A stretch of DNA of 64,000 nt, taken from the NCBI RefSeq assembly GCF_002646595.1, contig NZ_PDUD01000026.1:1-64000 (forward strand). Direction: 5' to 3'. Shown piece by piece: positions 46,103-55,747 of the stretch. The notes under the pieces are model-generated. The model worked only from the letters and a program-made list of their open reading frames with translations. It was not told the origin of the DNA and did not search any database. The translations under genes were made by a program, and so were the position numbers. How positions within the stretch are numbered: the first letter of the stretch is position 1; the number at the start of each line of letters is the position of its first letter. This stretch comes from Flavilitoribacter nigricans DSM 23189 = NBRC 102662 (GTDB lineage: Bacteria > Bacteroidota > Bacteroidia > Chitinophagales > Saprospiraceae).

Positions 46103-49087
46103 ATGAGACTATTATTTACCATACTGTCCATACTATGCTTTAGTGTGGGGATTATGGCACAACGTACCGTTTCCGGTACTGTAACTTCCACGGAAGGGGA
46201 GCCCCTGATCGGGGTTAACGTCCTGGTAAAAGGTACGACAACCGGTACAGTTACGGATTTTGACGGAAAATATTCCGTTAGTGTGCCAAATCAAGCTACG
46301 TTAGAATTCTCCTATACGGGCTACACCCCGCAGGAGGTTAATGTGACGGATCAATCCGTTATTGACATTACACTGGAAGAAGGTATTGCCCTGGGAGAAG
46401 TTGTTGTAACGGCCCTGGGTATTGAAAGGGAGAAAAGCTCTCTGACCTTTGCCCAGCAAACGGTCGAAGGTACCGAACTGCTGGAAGCCCGGGACATAAA
46501 CTTCCTGAATAGTTTATCCGGAAAAGCAGCCGGTGTGGAGATCAAGAAGAGTTCTTCCGGCCCCGGCGGTTCTACCCGCGTGGTTCTGCGTGGCGATAAG
46601 TCGCTGAACGGCAATAGCGATCCGCTTTTCGTAATCGACGGTATTCCGATGGCCAACAACCGAAGTGGCCAGCCCGGCATGTGGGGTGGTTTTGACGGAG
46701 GTGACGGTATGTCTCAGATCAACCCGGATGATATCGAAAGTATCACCGTATTGAGAGGTTCTAATGCCGCTGCCCTGTACGGTAGCCAGGGTGCGAACGG
46801 TGTGGTTTTGATCACGACCAAAGAAGGTAAGGAAGGACCAGCTAAAGTTAGCGTTAGCAGCGGTATCACTGTTGAGAACATCATGCTGAAACCCGACCTG
46901 CAGTTCAGATACGGTAGTGAGGGCGGCACCAAGGAAAGCTGGTCGACCACTCGCGGAAATTACGACGGCAGCTATGTTGATGATTTTTTCCAGACCGGTA
47001 CCAACCAGATCAACTCGATCTCCATCAGTGGCGGTACGGCCAGAACAAAAGCATACTTCTCTTTTGGTAATGTGAATGCCCGCGGTATTACGCCGCAGAA
47101 CACCTACAACCGGTACAATGTTACGTTCAAGCAGTCTACCAAGATGCTGAACGACAAACTGACGGTCGGCTCCAACATCATCCTGACCAACGAAGTTTCC
47201 AGAAACCGCCCTGCTGCGGGATACTACCTGAATCCGCTTACCGGTCTTTATTTCTTCCCGAGAGATCGTGATTTCGCTTCATTCCGGGACAATTATTCCG
47301 TAATAGATCCGGATAGAAATGTAATTGGACAAAACTGGTTCGTGATCGATCACCACCAGTCCAACCCATACTGGCTACTCAACGAACAGCCGCGGACGGA
47401 TCAGACCAACCGGATGATCGGTAGCGTGACCCTCGATTATCAGATCACCGAAAAATTGAGCGTATCCGCCCGGGGTAATTACGACTTTGCTTCCAAACTG
47501 CAGGAGCAGCAATTCACCAGCGGCGGTAATACGACCAACATCCACCCGAACGGTAGCTGGGACTACTGGAAATTCACGGATGAGCTGCTTTACACGGATG
47601 CCCTTTTGAAATTCAACGACAATTTCGGTGATTTCAGCTTGGGCCTTATCGGTGGAGCCAGCTACCAGAAGACGGTTTTCGGCCTGGGAACCCGGGTAGA
47701 CGGCGATGCTAACAACGGTCTGTTGTACGCCAATGAATTTTTCTTCCAGAACCTGCCACCGAACGTGCAGGTACAATCTACACTGAACAGCCGACTGGTC
47801 AAGCAGGCATTGTTTGCCAATGCTACGATCGGTTTCAAAGAAATGTTATTCCTCGATCTTTCCGGTCGTAATGACTGGGCCTCCACTCTGGCCGGTACCG
47901 GAAACGAATCTTACTTCTACCCTTCTTTTGGGGCGACAGCAGTATTGAGCAAAATGTTTGAACTGCCGGAGGCAGTATCTTTTGCCAAGATCCGTTACTC
48001 TAACTCCAAGGTTGGTAATGAAGTACCCTACAACGTAGTAAATCCGCAAAACACGATCGCCGCTTCCGGCGGTGTGAACCGGAATACGCAGCAGCCTTTT
48101 GAGAACCTGAAACCGGAGATCATCACCAGTAGTGAATTTGGAACCAACTGGCGCTTTTTTGACGACCGGTTTGGTTTTGATCTGACTTACTACAATACCG
48201 TAAGTACCGACCAGTTCATCAACCTGCCGGCACCATCCGGTTCCGGTTATACCCGTTACTACGTCAATGCCGGAAAGATTATCAACAAGGGGATTGAACT
48301 GGTAGTAGACGTTACACCGATCTATACGCCGAAACTTACCTGGACCACCTCTTTCAACTTCTGGACCAACGATAACGAAGTAGTGGAAATGCACCCGGAC
48401 CTTGCTTCCATCACCACGGGGCAGTCTGAAGGTTATGGCTCCCGTTTCGAAGCCGGCGGATCCATTGGGGACATTTACGTTTACAAATTCCAGAGAGATG
48501 CACAGAACCGCATCATTCTGGACGAAAATGACGGCAGACCTTTGAAAACAGCCATGCAGGAACTGGCCGGTAACCTGAATCCGGATTGGAGCCTGGGCTG
48601 GAATAACAACTTCAAGTTTGGAAAATTCGGTCTGAATTTCATCGTCAACGGTAAATTCGGCGGAGTAGCCTTCAGCCAAACTGAGTCCATGCTGGATGGT
48701 GCGGGTGTATCCGAAAGAACAGCTGCTGACCGGGATGCCGGAGGAACTACCATCGATGCCGTACAGGGTGATCAACCCGTTTCTACGATCGATCCGGAAC
48801 TGTACTACCGAGCTATTGGGGACAGAAACGGTATTGGTGAACCATACGTTTACGATCGGACCAACGTGAGACTGACCCAGTTCTCACTTTCCTATCGGAC
48901 CAGTTTGTTCAACAACACTACCCCCGTAACCTTATCATTGGTAGGTCAAAACCTGTTCTTCCTGTATCTGGAAGCGCCGTTTGATCCGGAGCTGGCGATG
49001 AGTACCAACCGTAACGCAGCTTCCCTGGATAACTTCAATACGCCTGCAACCAGAACGATCGGGTTTAATATCAATGTTAATTTTTAA
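46103..49087 (+). CDS. SusC/RagA-family TonB-dependent outer-membrane receptor
   Basis: The 994-residue protein has a signal peptide (to about residue 20) and a carboxypeptidase-regulatory-like domain (about 22-95: VSGTVTSTEGEPLIGVNVLV). A TonB-box/plug start (GEVVVTALGIEREKSS) leads to a plug with the SusC signature DPLFVIDGIPM near residue 175, and a 22-stranded-barrel-sized C-terminal domain ending TIGFNINVNF. It imports an oligomeric nutrient across the outer membrane using TonB energy, with SusD capping it. SusD begins 11 bp downstream. The nutrient is not readable from sequence; the downstream lipoproteins and proteases do not settle it. Confidence 0.97.
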   Translation: MRLLFTILSILCFSVGIMAQRTVSGTVTSTEGEPLIGVNVLVKGTTTGTVTDFDGKYSVSVPNQATLEFSYTGYTPQEVNVTDQSVIDITLEEGIALGEVVVTALGIEREKSSLTFAQQTVEGTELLEARDINFLNSLSGKAAGVEIKKSSSGPGGSTRVVLRGDKSLNGNSDPLFVIDGIPMANNRSGQPGMWGGFDGGDGMSQINPDDIESITVLRGSNAAALYGSQGANGVVLITTKEGKEGPAKVSVSSGITVENIMLKPDLQFRYGSEGGTKESWSTTRGNYDGSYVDDFFQTGTNQINSISISGGTARTKAYFSFGNVNARGITPQNTYNRYNVTFKQSTKMLNDKLTVGSNIILTNEVSRNRPAAGYYLNPLTGLYFFPRDRDFASFRDNYSVIDPDRNVIGQNWFVIDHHQSNPYWLLNEQPRTDQTNRMIGSVTLDYQITEKLSVSARGNYDFASKLQEQQFTSGGNTTNIHPNGSWDYWKFTDELLYTDALLKFNDNFGDFSLGLIGGASYQKTVFGLGTRVDGDANNGLLYANEFFFQNLPPNVQVQSTLNSRLVKQALFANATIGFKEMLFLDLSGRNDWASTLAGTGNESYFYPSFGATAVLSKMFELPEAVSFAKIRYSNSKVGNEVPYNVVNPQNTIAASGGVNRNTQQPFENLKPEIITSSEFGTNWRFFDDRFGFDLTYYNTVSTDQFINLPAPSGSGYTRYYVNAGKIINKGIELVVDVTPIYTPKLTWTTSFNFWTNDNEVVEMHPDLASITTGQSEGYGSRFEAGGSIGDIYVYKFQRDAQNRIILDENDGRPLKTAMQELAGNLNPDWSLGWNNNFKFGKFGLNFIVNGKFGGVAFSQTESMLDGAGVSERTAADRDAGGTTIDAVQGDQPVSTIDPELYYRAIGDRNGIGEPYVYDRTNVRLTQFSLSYRTSLFNNTTPVTLSLVGQNLFFLYLEAPFDPELAMSTNRNAASLDNFNTPATRTIGFNINVNF

Positions 49088-49098
49088 GAACGGAAAAC

Positions 49099-50676
49099 AT
49101 GAAAAAGTTAAGCATATTAAAATATCTTTTTGTTCTGACCTTGTTTGCCGGTTGTACGGACGATTTTGCCGATCTAAACACGAATCCTTATCAGATCTCG
49201 GATGAATCTTTAAGGCAGGACAATAATCACGTAGGTGCTTTTTTCCCGACGATGCTAAACAACATTTTCGGTGATCAGATTGAGCACAACCTGGCGAACG
49301 AGTCTTTCGTGCGCCACCTGGGCACGCCCACTCCTTTCGTAGGCGGTGTGAACAACACAACTTATTACATTCGCTGGAACTCTTACTGGGGCCGGGTTTA
49401 CGGTTCCATCTTTGCTCCGGCCAGACAGGTACTGCAAATCGCGGAAGCGGAGAATAACGAAGTATTCGTTGCCTGGGCAAAACTACTTCGCGTTTTGGCT
49501 GCTTCCAGATTATCCGCTTACCACGGCCCGATCATCTACTCCAATTACGGATCTACCGATAAGGTGATCCTCTACGATAGTGAACCGGAACTGTACAATA
49601 CCTGGTTTGCCGAGTTGGATGAGATCGTAGCCGCCTTCAGCCGCAATACCGAATTTGGCGGTATGGCTAAATTTGATGACAGCTTCCAGGGAGATATCGG
49701 TGCCTGGATCAAATTGGCGAACAGCATGCGCCTGCAACTGGCCATGCGTATTTCTAAAGTCAATCCGAGCCTGGCTAAAACACAGGGTGAAAAAGCCATT
49801 GCGGATCCGGGAGGATTGATCTCTACCACGGAGGATAACTTCTACATCCGTAACTACGATGGTTTCTTCCGTCCGGCCCGTATCTGTTTCGGATGGGGAG
49901 ACACCCGTATGAGCGCCACGATGGAATCTGTACTTGGCGGATATAAAGACCCACGGGTTTCGAAGTATTTCGACCCCGCTACGGACAACACACTTTACCC
50001 GGATCATCCGGATTTCCCTTACAAAGGGATCAGAAACGGTGCCGAACTGGTTGCTAAGGATGACCGGCTCGCGTACTCTACCATTGCTTCAGCGTTCCAG
50101 ACCTGGCCGGCGCGGAGATGTTTCACTTCCAGTGAAACCCACTTCCTGCTGGCGGAGGCTGCACTGCGCGACTGGGCCGGAGCCGGTACCGCCATGGATC
50201 ACTACGAAACGGGCGTTAGAGAAAGTTTCGCCGAATGGGGTGCCGGTGGTGTAGATGCCTATCTGCAGGACGACACCAGTCTGCCGCTCGATTACGATGA
50301 TCCGAAAGCAAGCGGTGACGTGAACGACTTTGTCAGCCGTATCAAAGTACCGGTAAAATGGGACGAAGGGGAAGACAAAGAAGTGAAGCTCGAAAAGATC
50401 ATGACCCAAAAATGGCTGGCCGCTGTGCACAACACGATCGAAATTTGGGTAGATCACCGCAGAACGGGTTATCCGAAACTGCCGTACAACTACAAGAACG
50501 ACAGTAATGCCGACTGGGGCGTTATTCCTGATGATGATTTCCTCAGACGGATGCCGTTCGTGAACGGCGAGCGCAACAACAACCCGGAAGGTGTAGCTGA
50601 TGCTACTCAGAAACTGGGTGGTCCCGATGAGATCGGAACCCGCCTCTGGTGGGATACCGGTGGACCGAATTTCTAA
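49099..50676 (+). CDS. SusD/RagB-family nutrient-binding lipoprotein
   Basis: The 525-residue protein has a lipoprotein signal ending in LFAGC (Cys19) and the SusD-like_2 family layout. Features include FADLNTNPYQIS after the lipobox, TPR-like helices (WAKLLRVLAASRLSAYHGPI, then WIKLANSMRLQLAMRISKVN), ETHFLLAEAALRDW, and a C-terminal IMTQKWLAAVHNTIEIWVDH. It sits on the cell surface as the lid of the SusC channel and binds the incoming glycan or peptide. It is cotranscribed with SusC and ends at a strong bidirectional terminator, which separates it from the RM island. Confidence 0.96.
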   Translation: MKKLSILKYLFVLTLFAGCTDDFADLNTNPYQISDESLRQDNNHVGAFFPTMLNNIFGDQIEHNLANESFVRHLGTPTPFVGGVNNTTYYIRWNSYWGRVYGSIFAPARQVLQIAEAENNEVFVAWAKLLRVLAASRLSAYHGPIIYSNYGSTDKVILYDSEPELYNTWFAELDEIVAAFSRNTEFGGMAKFDDSFQGDIGAWIKLANSMRLQLAMRISKVNPSLAKTQGEKAIADPGGLISTTEDNFYIRNYDGFFRPARICFGWGDTRMSATMESVLGGYKDPRVSKYFDPATDNTLYPDHPDFPYKGIRNGAELVAKDDRLAYSTIASAFQTWPARRCFTSSETHFLLAEAALRDWAGAGTAMDHYETGVRESFAEWGAGGVDAYLQDDTSLPLDYDDPKASGDVNDFVSRIKVPVKWDEGEDKEVKLEKIMTQKWLAAVHNTIEIWVDHRRTGYPKLPYNYKNDSNADWGVIPDDDFLRRMPFVNGERNNNPEGVADATQKLGGPDEIGTRLWWDTGGPNF

Positions 50677-50690
50677 AAAACTGTTTTTAT

Positions 50691-50741
50691 GTTTAAAAAA
50701 ATGGCTGATTCTGGAATTTGGATCAGCCATTTTTTTTAAAC
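50691..50741. terminator. Bidirectional terminator after susCD
   Basis: Arms 50691-50709 (GTTTAAAAAAATGGCTGAT) and 50722-50741 pair almost perfectly. The A-tract on the left and the T-tract on the right allow termination on both strands. The AT-rich RM island begins directly after it. Confidence 0.9.
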
Positions 50742-50904
50742 ATAAGTATCTTTGTTATGAAGAAAGATAATTCAAAATTTCAGTTATTTGAAGTCATCAA
50801 AAAAAGGTGAAAACTATTTCAAACAATAATATGTTTATTTTGTATAAAAGAACAATTATTAATTTTTACTTGCTAAGTATTGCTCTTTTGATTACTTTTA
50901 TCTC

Positions 50905-52167
50905 ATGAAATTTATTTCTCTTTTTTCCGGTGCAATGGGACTTGATTTAGGTTTGGAACAGTGTGGTTTCGAACCCGTTATTTGCGTTGAAAATAATAGT
51001 TCAGCTGTAGAAACGATTAAAGCAAACAGACCTAAGATAAAGGTGTTTAGTGAAAGTGTCATTGATTTTTCAGTAAATACCCTAGATACTTTAGGTATCA
51101 AAAAAGAAGATATTGAGTTGGTAGCGGGTGGACCTCCATGCCAAGCGTTTAGTGTTTTTGGAAAAAGACTTGGATTAAATGATGTAAGAGGCCAAATGAC
51201 TTTCGAATTTCTAAGAGTCGTTAAGGAAGTTCAGCCCAAAATTTTCCTTATGGAAAATGTAAGAGGACTATTATCGATGCCATTAATACCTAGGAAAAAT
51301 GCTCCTAAAGAAATTGACAATGAATATTTGAAAAAAGGTTCTCTTTTAAAAACCTTGATTTCGGATTTCAATAAAATTGGTTATTCAGTAGACTGCTATG
51401 TTGTGAATTCGGTCAATTATGGTGCCCCACAAGTTAGGGAAAGGGTATTATTGATTGGGAATAAATTTGGACTTGAAAGTAAATTCCCCAAGCCTCGATA
51501 TAGTAATAGGAAGCAGGATAAACTCCCTTGTTTTAAGACATTAGGTGATATTATCGGACCAGATAGTGGATTTGTAGACCCTTGCCCCGAAGTTTTAAAT
51601 TTTAGTCCGAGAAAATTAAAATACTTATCAATGATTCCAGAGGGGGGAAATTGGCGTAGCTTACCTGTCGATATCCAAAAGGAATCTATGGGAAAAAGTT
51701 GGTACCTTAAAGGAGGTAGAAGTGCTTATTGGAGGAAGCTTTCTTTCGATTTTCCTTCTCCTACTGTGGTTACTATGCCCAATCATGCTGGCACCAGTAT
51801 GTGTCATCCAACTAAATTAAGAGCAATAACGATTGGAGAGGCAGCGGCAATCCAAGAGTTTCCAAGGGATTGGGAATTCAAAGGGACTACGTCAGAAAAA
51901 TTTAAACAGATTGGGAATGCGGTCCCAGTCAGATTAGGGGTAGTAGCCGGGGAGGTGATAAAGAATTTGATAAATGATATAAAATCTTTATCTAAAAAAA
52001 ATGTACCTCCAATTAGGGAAGGTTTTGAGATCATCAAAATTAGACCGCATGTTAGAACCCGGACTTTCTGGAAAAATGGGAAAGCGTTTTCAGGAACTAC
52101 ATCATATTATGATAAAAGTACTAATGGTGAAGAAAAAGAGTCAAGGCAAATGCGACTTCCATTATAA
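50905..52167 (+). CDS. DNA C5-cytosine methyltransferase (type II RM)
   Basis: The 420-residue enzyme transfers methyl from S-adenosylmethionine to cytosine C5. Motif I is FSGAMGLDLGLEQCGF, motif IV is GGPPCQAFSVFGKR with catalytic Cys79, and motif VI is MENVRGLLS (Glu117-Asn118-Val119). Motif VIII is QVRERVLLIG and motif X is KQIGNAVPVRLG. The target-recognition region spans about residues 210-300. An extra ~80-residue tail follows motif X. The DNA is clearly more AT-rich than the flanking genes and its codon choice (AAA, ATT, TTA) differs, indicating transfer. It converges with the nuclease gene, with 24 bp between stops. Confidence 0.96.
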   Translation: MKFISLFSGAMGLDLGLEQCGFEPVICVENNSSAVETIKANRPKIKVFSESVIDFSVNTLDTLGIKKEDIELVAGGPPCQAFSVFGKRLGLNDVRGQMTFEFLRVVKEVQPKIFLMENVRGLLSMPLIPRKNAPKEIDNEYLKKGSLLKTLISDFNKIGYSVDCYVVNSVNYGAPQVRERVLLIGNKFGLESKFPKPRYSNRKQDKLPCFKTLGDIIGPDSGFVDPCPEVLNFSPRKLKYLSMIPEGGNWRSLPVDIQKESMGKSWYLKGGRSAYWRKLSFDFPSPTVVTMPNHAGTSMCHPTKLRAITIGEAAAIQEFPRDWEFKGTTSEKFKQIGNAVPVRLGVVAGEVIKNLINDIKSLSKKNVPPIREGFEIIKIRPHVRTRTFWKNGKAFSGTTSYYDKSTNGEEKESRQMRLPL

Positions 52168-52191
52168 TTTAGAACGATCAGAGTACTGAAT

Positions 52192-53019
52192 TCACATGCT
52201 TTGACCGTTATTAATTTTTTCAAGAAGAAGCTTCCACTTGTTGGGAGAATCTATCCCTAGAGTATCTTTAAATTGGTTACTTATTGTTTTTTTGAATTTA
52301 TCCATTAGGATTTTATTATCTTTTTTTATCTGTACTTCTTCAATTGCTGAAGTAATTCCTTCCAAAACTAAATACTGAGTATTCTCTTTACCATTACCTA
52401 GCCATGACCAAAAATTTTGGCCTGCATAAATTTTCACATTATGGGTTATGTCTTTCACATGGTGCACTGCACCACGGTTGATTCCCCTTAAGATGTCATA
52501 CTTATCAGTTAGTTCTTCATTTTTACCATAGTAAACTCCTACAACTATCTTGTTGTAATATGAACTATAATATTTTAATATATCGGAAAAAGATCTATTT
52601 AATTGGATAGCCATTGAAAGCTGAATAGTCCATTTACCAGCTTTAAGCGATAATAATTCCGTTTCGCCATCTTCCCTTCGAACTATATGATCTATTTCAT
52701 TAAAAGCGCTATTCTCAAGTGGAGGATTTAATTGACGATAATTTTTATCGAGCTTAATCGTACCAAAAACTTCGGGTAAAATTTTCTCATCAATTAGTTT
52801 TCCAAATCCAGTATTATGCCCTATCATAAGATGGCTTGCTAGAAAAAGATCAACAAACTCTTCAATTGAGTTCAAATTATGGTAATCAAAGAGAAAAGGA
52901 ACTATAAAAGGATTTAAAGACATGGTTCCTGAAAGTTCGTCAATTAACTTTTTCCTTCTTTGTCTTATCCACCAAGTAGCCCAATGATGTACTCCTTCAA
53001 TAATTTTGTTATCCTTCAT
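52192..53019 (-). CDS. Putative type II restriction endonuclease
   Basis: The 275-residue protein has a PD-(D/E)XK-like core: FNEIDHIV (Asp110) followed by ELLSLKAGKWTIQ (Lys126). The position normally occupied by Asp/Glu before xK is Ser124, so the acid may have migrated to Glu121 or an upstream helix (LIDEKILPEVFG). The helix, strand and WTIQLSMAIQLNRSF pattern resembles PmeII-type restriction enzymes, but I am not certain of the family. Its place tail-to-tail with a C5 methyltransferase and equal AT-richness make it the cognate nuclease. It should cut unmethylated DNA at the same site; the site cannot be predicted. Confidence 0.8.
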   Translation of the reverse strand: MKDNKIIEGVHHWATWWIRQRRKKLIDELSGTMSLNPFIVPFLFDYHNLNSIEEFVDLFLASHLMIGHNTGFGKLIDEKILPEVFGTIKLDKNYRQLNPPLENSAFNEIDHIVRREDGETELLSLKAGKWTIQLSMAIQLNRSFSDILKYYSSYYNKIVVGVYYGKNEELTDKYDILRGINRGAVHHVKDITHNVKIYAGQNFWSWLGNGKENTQYLVLEGITSAIEEVQIKKDNKILMDKFKKTISNQFKDTLGIDSPNKWKLLLEKINNGQSM

Positions 53020-53186
53020 TTATTCAATTTTTCAACTACCTTAAATTGAATGTACGAAATGATCTGCAATTTTTCATTTTAATATTCATTTACAGTTATG
53101 TAAATATTTTGCCCCGTGGAAAGGCCATTAAAGAAGAAAGATGAATACAAAATTCTTCAAAGCTCCATATATACACGTACTACTTG

Positions 53187-55481
53187 CTATTGGTGATGTT
53201 GGTGAATTGATTTGTTAAAGGATAATGTTAACAATCCGGCCGGTAAGATTTCCCTACCACCCTCGATAATACGAAACACCTTATTTACCTCAACTGAGGT
53301 AAAAATAGAAGATGTCCTGGCTTTATTCGGCCAAATTACTTCGAGCGTGGTTATCGACCCCGCTTTACCCAGGCCAATTTCAGCCATCAGGCTATTCCCT
53401 CCAAAACTTGCTCCCGATCCTACGGTGTGATAGATCTTCCGGCAAACTCCGTCTTCTTCAATAGTGGCGATGATCCTGGCGCCAATTGCCGAGCGGTTAC
53501 TGGTGCTGCCTTCCAGTACGATATTGATCCAGTTGTTTTGATTACCGACCGGATTTTCAAATAAGATATTCTGAAAAGTATCCCCTTCGTAGGCGCCCCC
53601 CATCACGGCGTAAATATCCTGATCTCCGTCCATATCCAGATCGCCGAAGCCCACGGCGTGGCCTTTCTGAATGTGCCCGAATCCACCACTAAAGGTGACA
53701 TCTTCAAAGGTTTTGCCGGCTACATTGCGGTACATTTTGTTGGGTACAATGGAAAAGAAACTCGGATCTCCGGTGGCCACGTAGAAATCCAGATAACCAT
53801 CGTTGTCGAGGTCACCGAAGTTACAGCCCATCGTAGTCACGGGTTCGGTCAATCCAGCTTCTGATGCAGTATTGATGAAAGTACCGTCTCGATTATTTCG
53901 GTACAGCCGGGGATAGCGCTCCATCACCCGCGAATCGCCATCCAGACGTAGATTGGCCATAAAAATATTGGCCGGAGACCTCTCCGCATCCGAATACCCG
54001 GATACGAAAATATCTTCCCATCCATCATTGTCGTAATCAAAGATCCAGGTGGAAAAACTTTCGGTGGGCCCGGAAACCCCAGCCTCTTCGGGCGCTAACT
54101 CAAAGGCAAGCTCCTGCTCATTACCACTATTGAGATACAGTAGATTTTTGCCGCTAAAATTGGAGATATACAGGTCCGGATATCCATCATTGTTGAGGTC
54201 TCCGCAATCCACACCTTTGAAAAAACCGACTTCTGTAAGACCCGCTTCCCGGGCCACTTCCGAGAACGTACCGTCCGTCTTGTTGAGGAAAAGTTCGCTA
54301 CGATTCGCGCCTTTATCCGTCGATTCATTGGCAATGAAAATATCCAGCCAGCCGTCGAGATTGAAATCCGCCCAGATGGCGGTTTGGGTAGGATGCTCGG
54401 AATAGACCCCGGCTTCCAGGGTAACGTCCGTGAAAGTACCATCCCCGTTATTGCGGATCAACGAATTGGGGATCTTTCCGTAATTTTCCAACCAAGCTCC
54501 CCGCAGGATGATAAAATCCAGAAAGCCGTCATTGTTAAAATCTGCGTGTTTGAGGTTCAGGCCTCCGGTCACACCGACCAATCCGGAAGATGCAGTTTTA
54601 TCGGTAAAACCGCCCATCTTATCATTTTCGAAATACCGGATCTGATCTTTAAATCCCCAGGAAGAGACCATAATATCCAGGTAGCCGTCGTTGTTAAAAT
54701 CATCCAGACAGATCCCGCCGGACATCTCTCCCACATCGACGCCCAGGTCCATGGCAACATCGTGGAATTTTGGGAAATTATTTTGTTCAAAATACTCCAC
54801 GGGGATCAGGAAATCTGCGGGCACTTCTTCGGGGTACCCTCCCAGCGTCATATAAGCAATGTTCAAAAGGTATTGCAGTTCAAAGTCAAAAGGATTGACC
54901 TCCAGGCCCGCCAGAATATACTCGATGGCTTTGGTGGATCCCTCCGTGTTGGTATGCCGGGCTTTTTCGGAAATAGGGATGATACAGGATTCGTTATTGT
55001 GGTTGACGATACAGTTATCCTGCTCGGCTTTCCTCAGATAACTGATCGCCAGTTGCTTTTTGAATTCCAGCAGCGTTTTGTCTTTATCCAAAAACAGCTT
55101 GTCCTGAAAGAAGCTGTGGAAGTTCTCGAAAACCTCGATAGCCTGTTCCGTTTTGCCCGCCCGCAGCAGTTCGATGCCGTAGTCGTAAACCACCAGATTC
55201 CGCTCGGCGCCCACTTCCATTTCCTCCAGCTTTTTTTCGAGCAGGTCGGCCCTTCTATTGTTCAGGACGTATCCCGCCTGTAGCGGATCGATCATCTTAT
55301 ATGACTGATCTACCTTTTTTATCATCTCCCGGGTAGCCGGATCCGGCTCCCGGTAGGACGAATATCCTCCATTTTCCAAGCTGCCATTTTCGTCAGTAGC
55401 AGAACAGCCGCCCAGTACCAATATTACCGCCAACGATCCAACTATTTTCCAGTTGCTGCCTCTTGTGAATTTATCACTCAT
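53187..55481 (-). CDS. FG-GAP/UnbV (CRTAC1-like) lipoprotein
   Basis: The 764-residue lipoprotein has a lipobox VLGGC. A TPR-like helical N-terminal third (about 40-230) is followed by a seven-bladed FG-GAP/VCBS propeller (about 250-640) with many calcium-binding DFNNDGYLD-type loops. An ASPIC/UnbV domain (about 650-740) includes NWINIVLEGSTSNRSAIGAR, GSGASFGGNS and EVIWPNKART. Such proteins are surface lipoproteins of unknown biochemical role that recur near SusCD and PAP2/haloperoxidase genes in marine Bacteroidota. It is transcribed away from the haloperoxidase-type gene. The RM island lies immediately downstream. Confidence 0.92.
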   Translation of the reverse strand: MSDKFTRGSNWKIVGSLAVILVLGGCSATDENGSLENGGYSSYREPDPATREMIKKVDQSYKMIDPLQAGYVLNNRRADLLEKKLEEMEVGAERNLVVYDYGIELLRAGKTEQAIEVFENFHSFFQDKLFLDKDKTLLEFKKQLAISYLRKAEQDNCIVNHNNESCIIPISEKARHTNTEGSTKAIEYILAGLEVNPFDFELQYLLNIAYMTLGGYPEEVPADFLIPVEYFEQNNFPKFHDVAMDLGVDVGEMSGGICLDDFNNDGYLDIMVSSWGFKDQIRYFENDKMGGFTDKTASSGLVGVTGGLNLKHADFNNDGFLDFIILRGAWLENYGKIPNSLIRNNGDGTFTDVTLEAGVYSEHPTQTAIWADFNLDGWLDIFIANESTDKGANRSELFLNKTDGTFSEVAREAGLTEVGFFKGVDCGDLNNDGYPDLYISNFSGKNLLYLNSGNEQELAFELAPEEAGVSGPTESFSTWIFDYDNDGWEDIFVSGYSDAERSPANIFMANLRLDGDSRVMERYPRLYRNNRDGTFINTASEAGLTEPVTTMGCNFGDLDNDGYLDFYVATGDPSFFSIVPNKMYRNVAGKTFEDVTFSGGFGHIQKGHAVGFGDLDMDGDQDIYAVMGGAYEGDTFQNILFENPVGNQNNWINIVLEGSTSNRSAIGARIIATIEEDGVCRKIYHTVGSGASFGGNSLMAEIGLGKAGSITTLEVIWPNKARTSSIFTSVEVNKVFRIIEGGREILPAGLLTLSFNKSIHQHHQ

Positions 55482-55747
55482 TTACCTTCAGATTAATAAG
55501 TATTCAAGAAAAAACAGTTGTATTGAAATTTAAAGAAATTAATGTTCCTCCCCCTTTTCAATGGCCCGGAATATACATCTATTCCGCAAAAATTTTCTAC
55601 TTTTAGACATCCTCCGAAGACCACCGGCATTCAGCTCAACCTCAGCTTTTTGAGTACATGGGTGGAAGGTTTAAAGTGATACCCACCCGGCAGGGGCGAC
55701 TTTTATTTCGCCGTAGTTTGTAAACCCACCTTATTCAAAAATTAGTC

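Noticed and set aside
50898-51101. 67-residue minus-strand frame opposite the methyltransferase start, as an RM controller protein
   Set aside because: It is fully antisense to conserved motif I and has no helix-turn-helix pattern.
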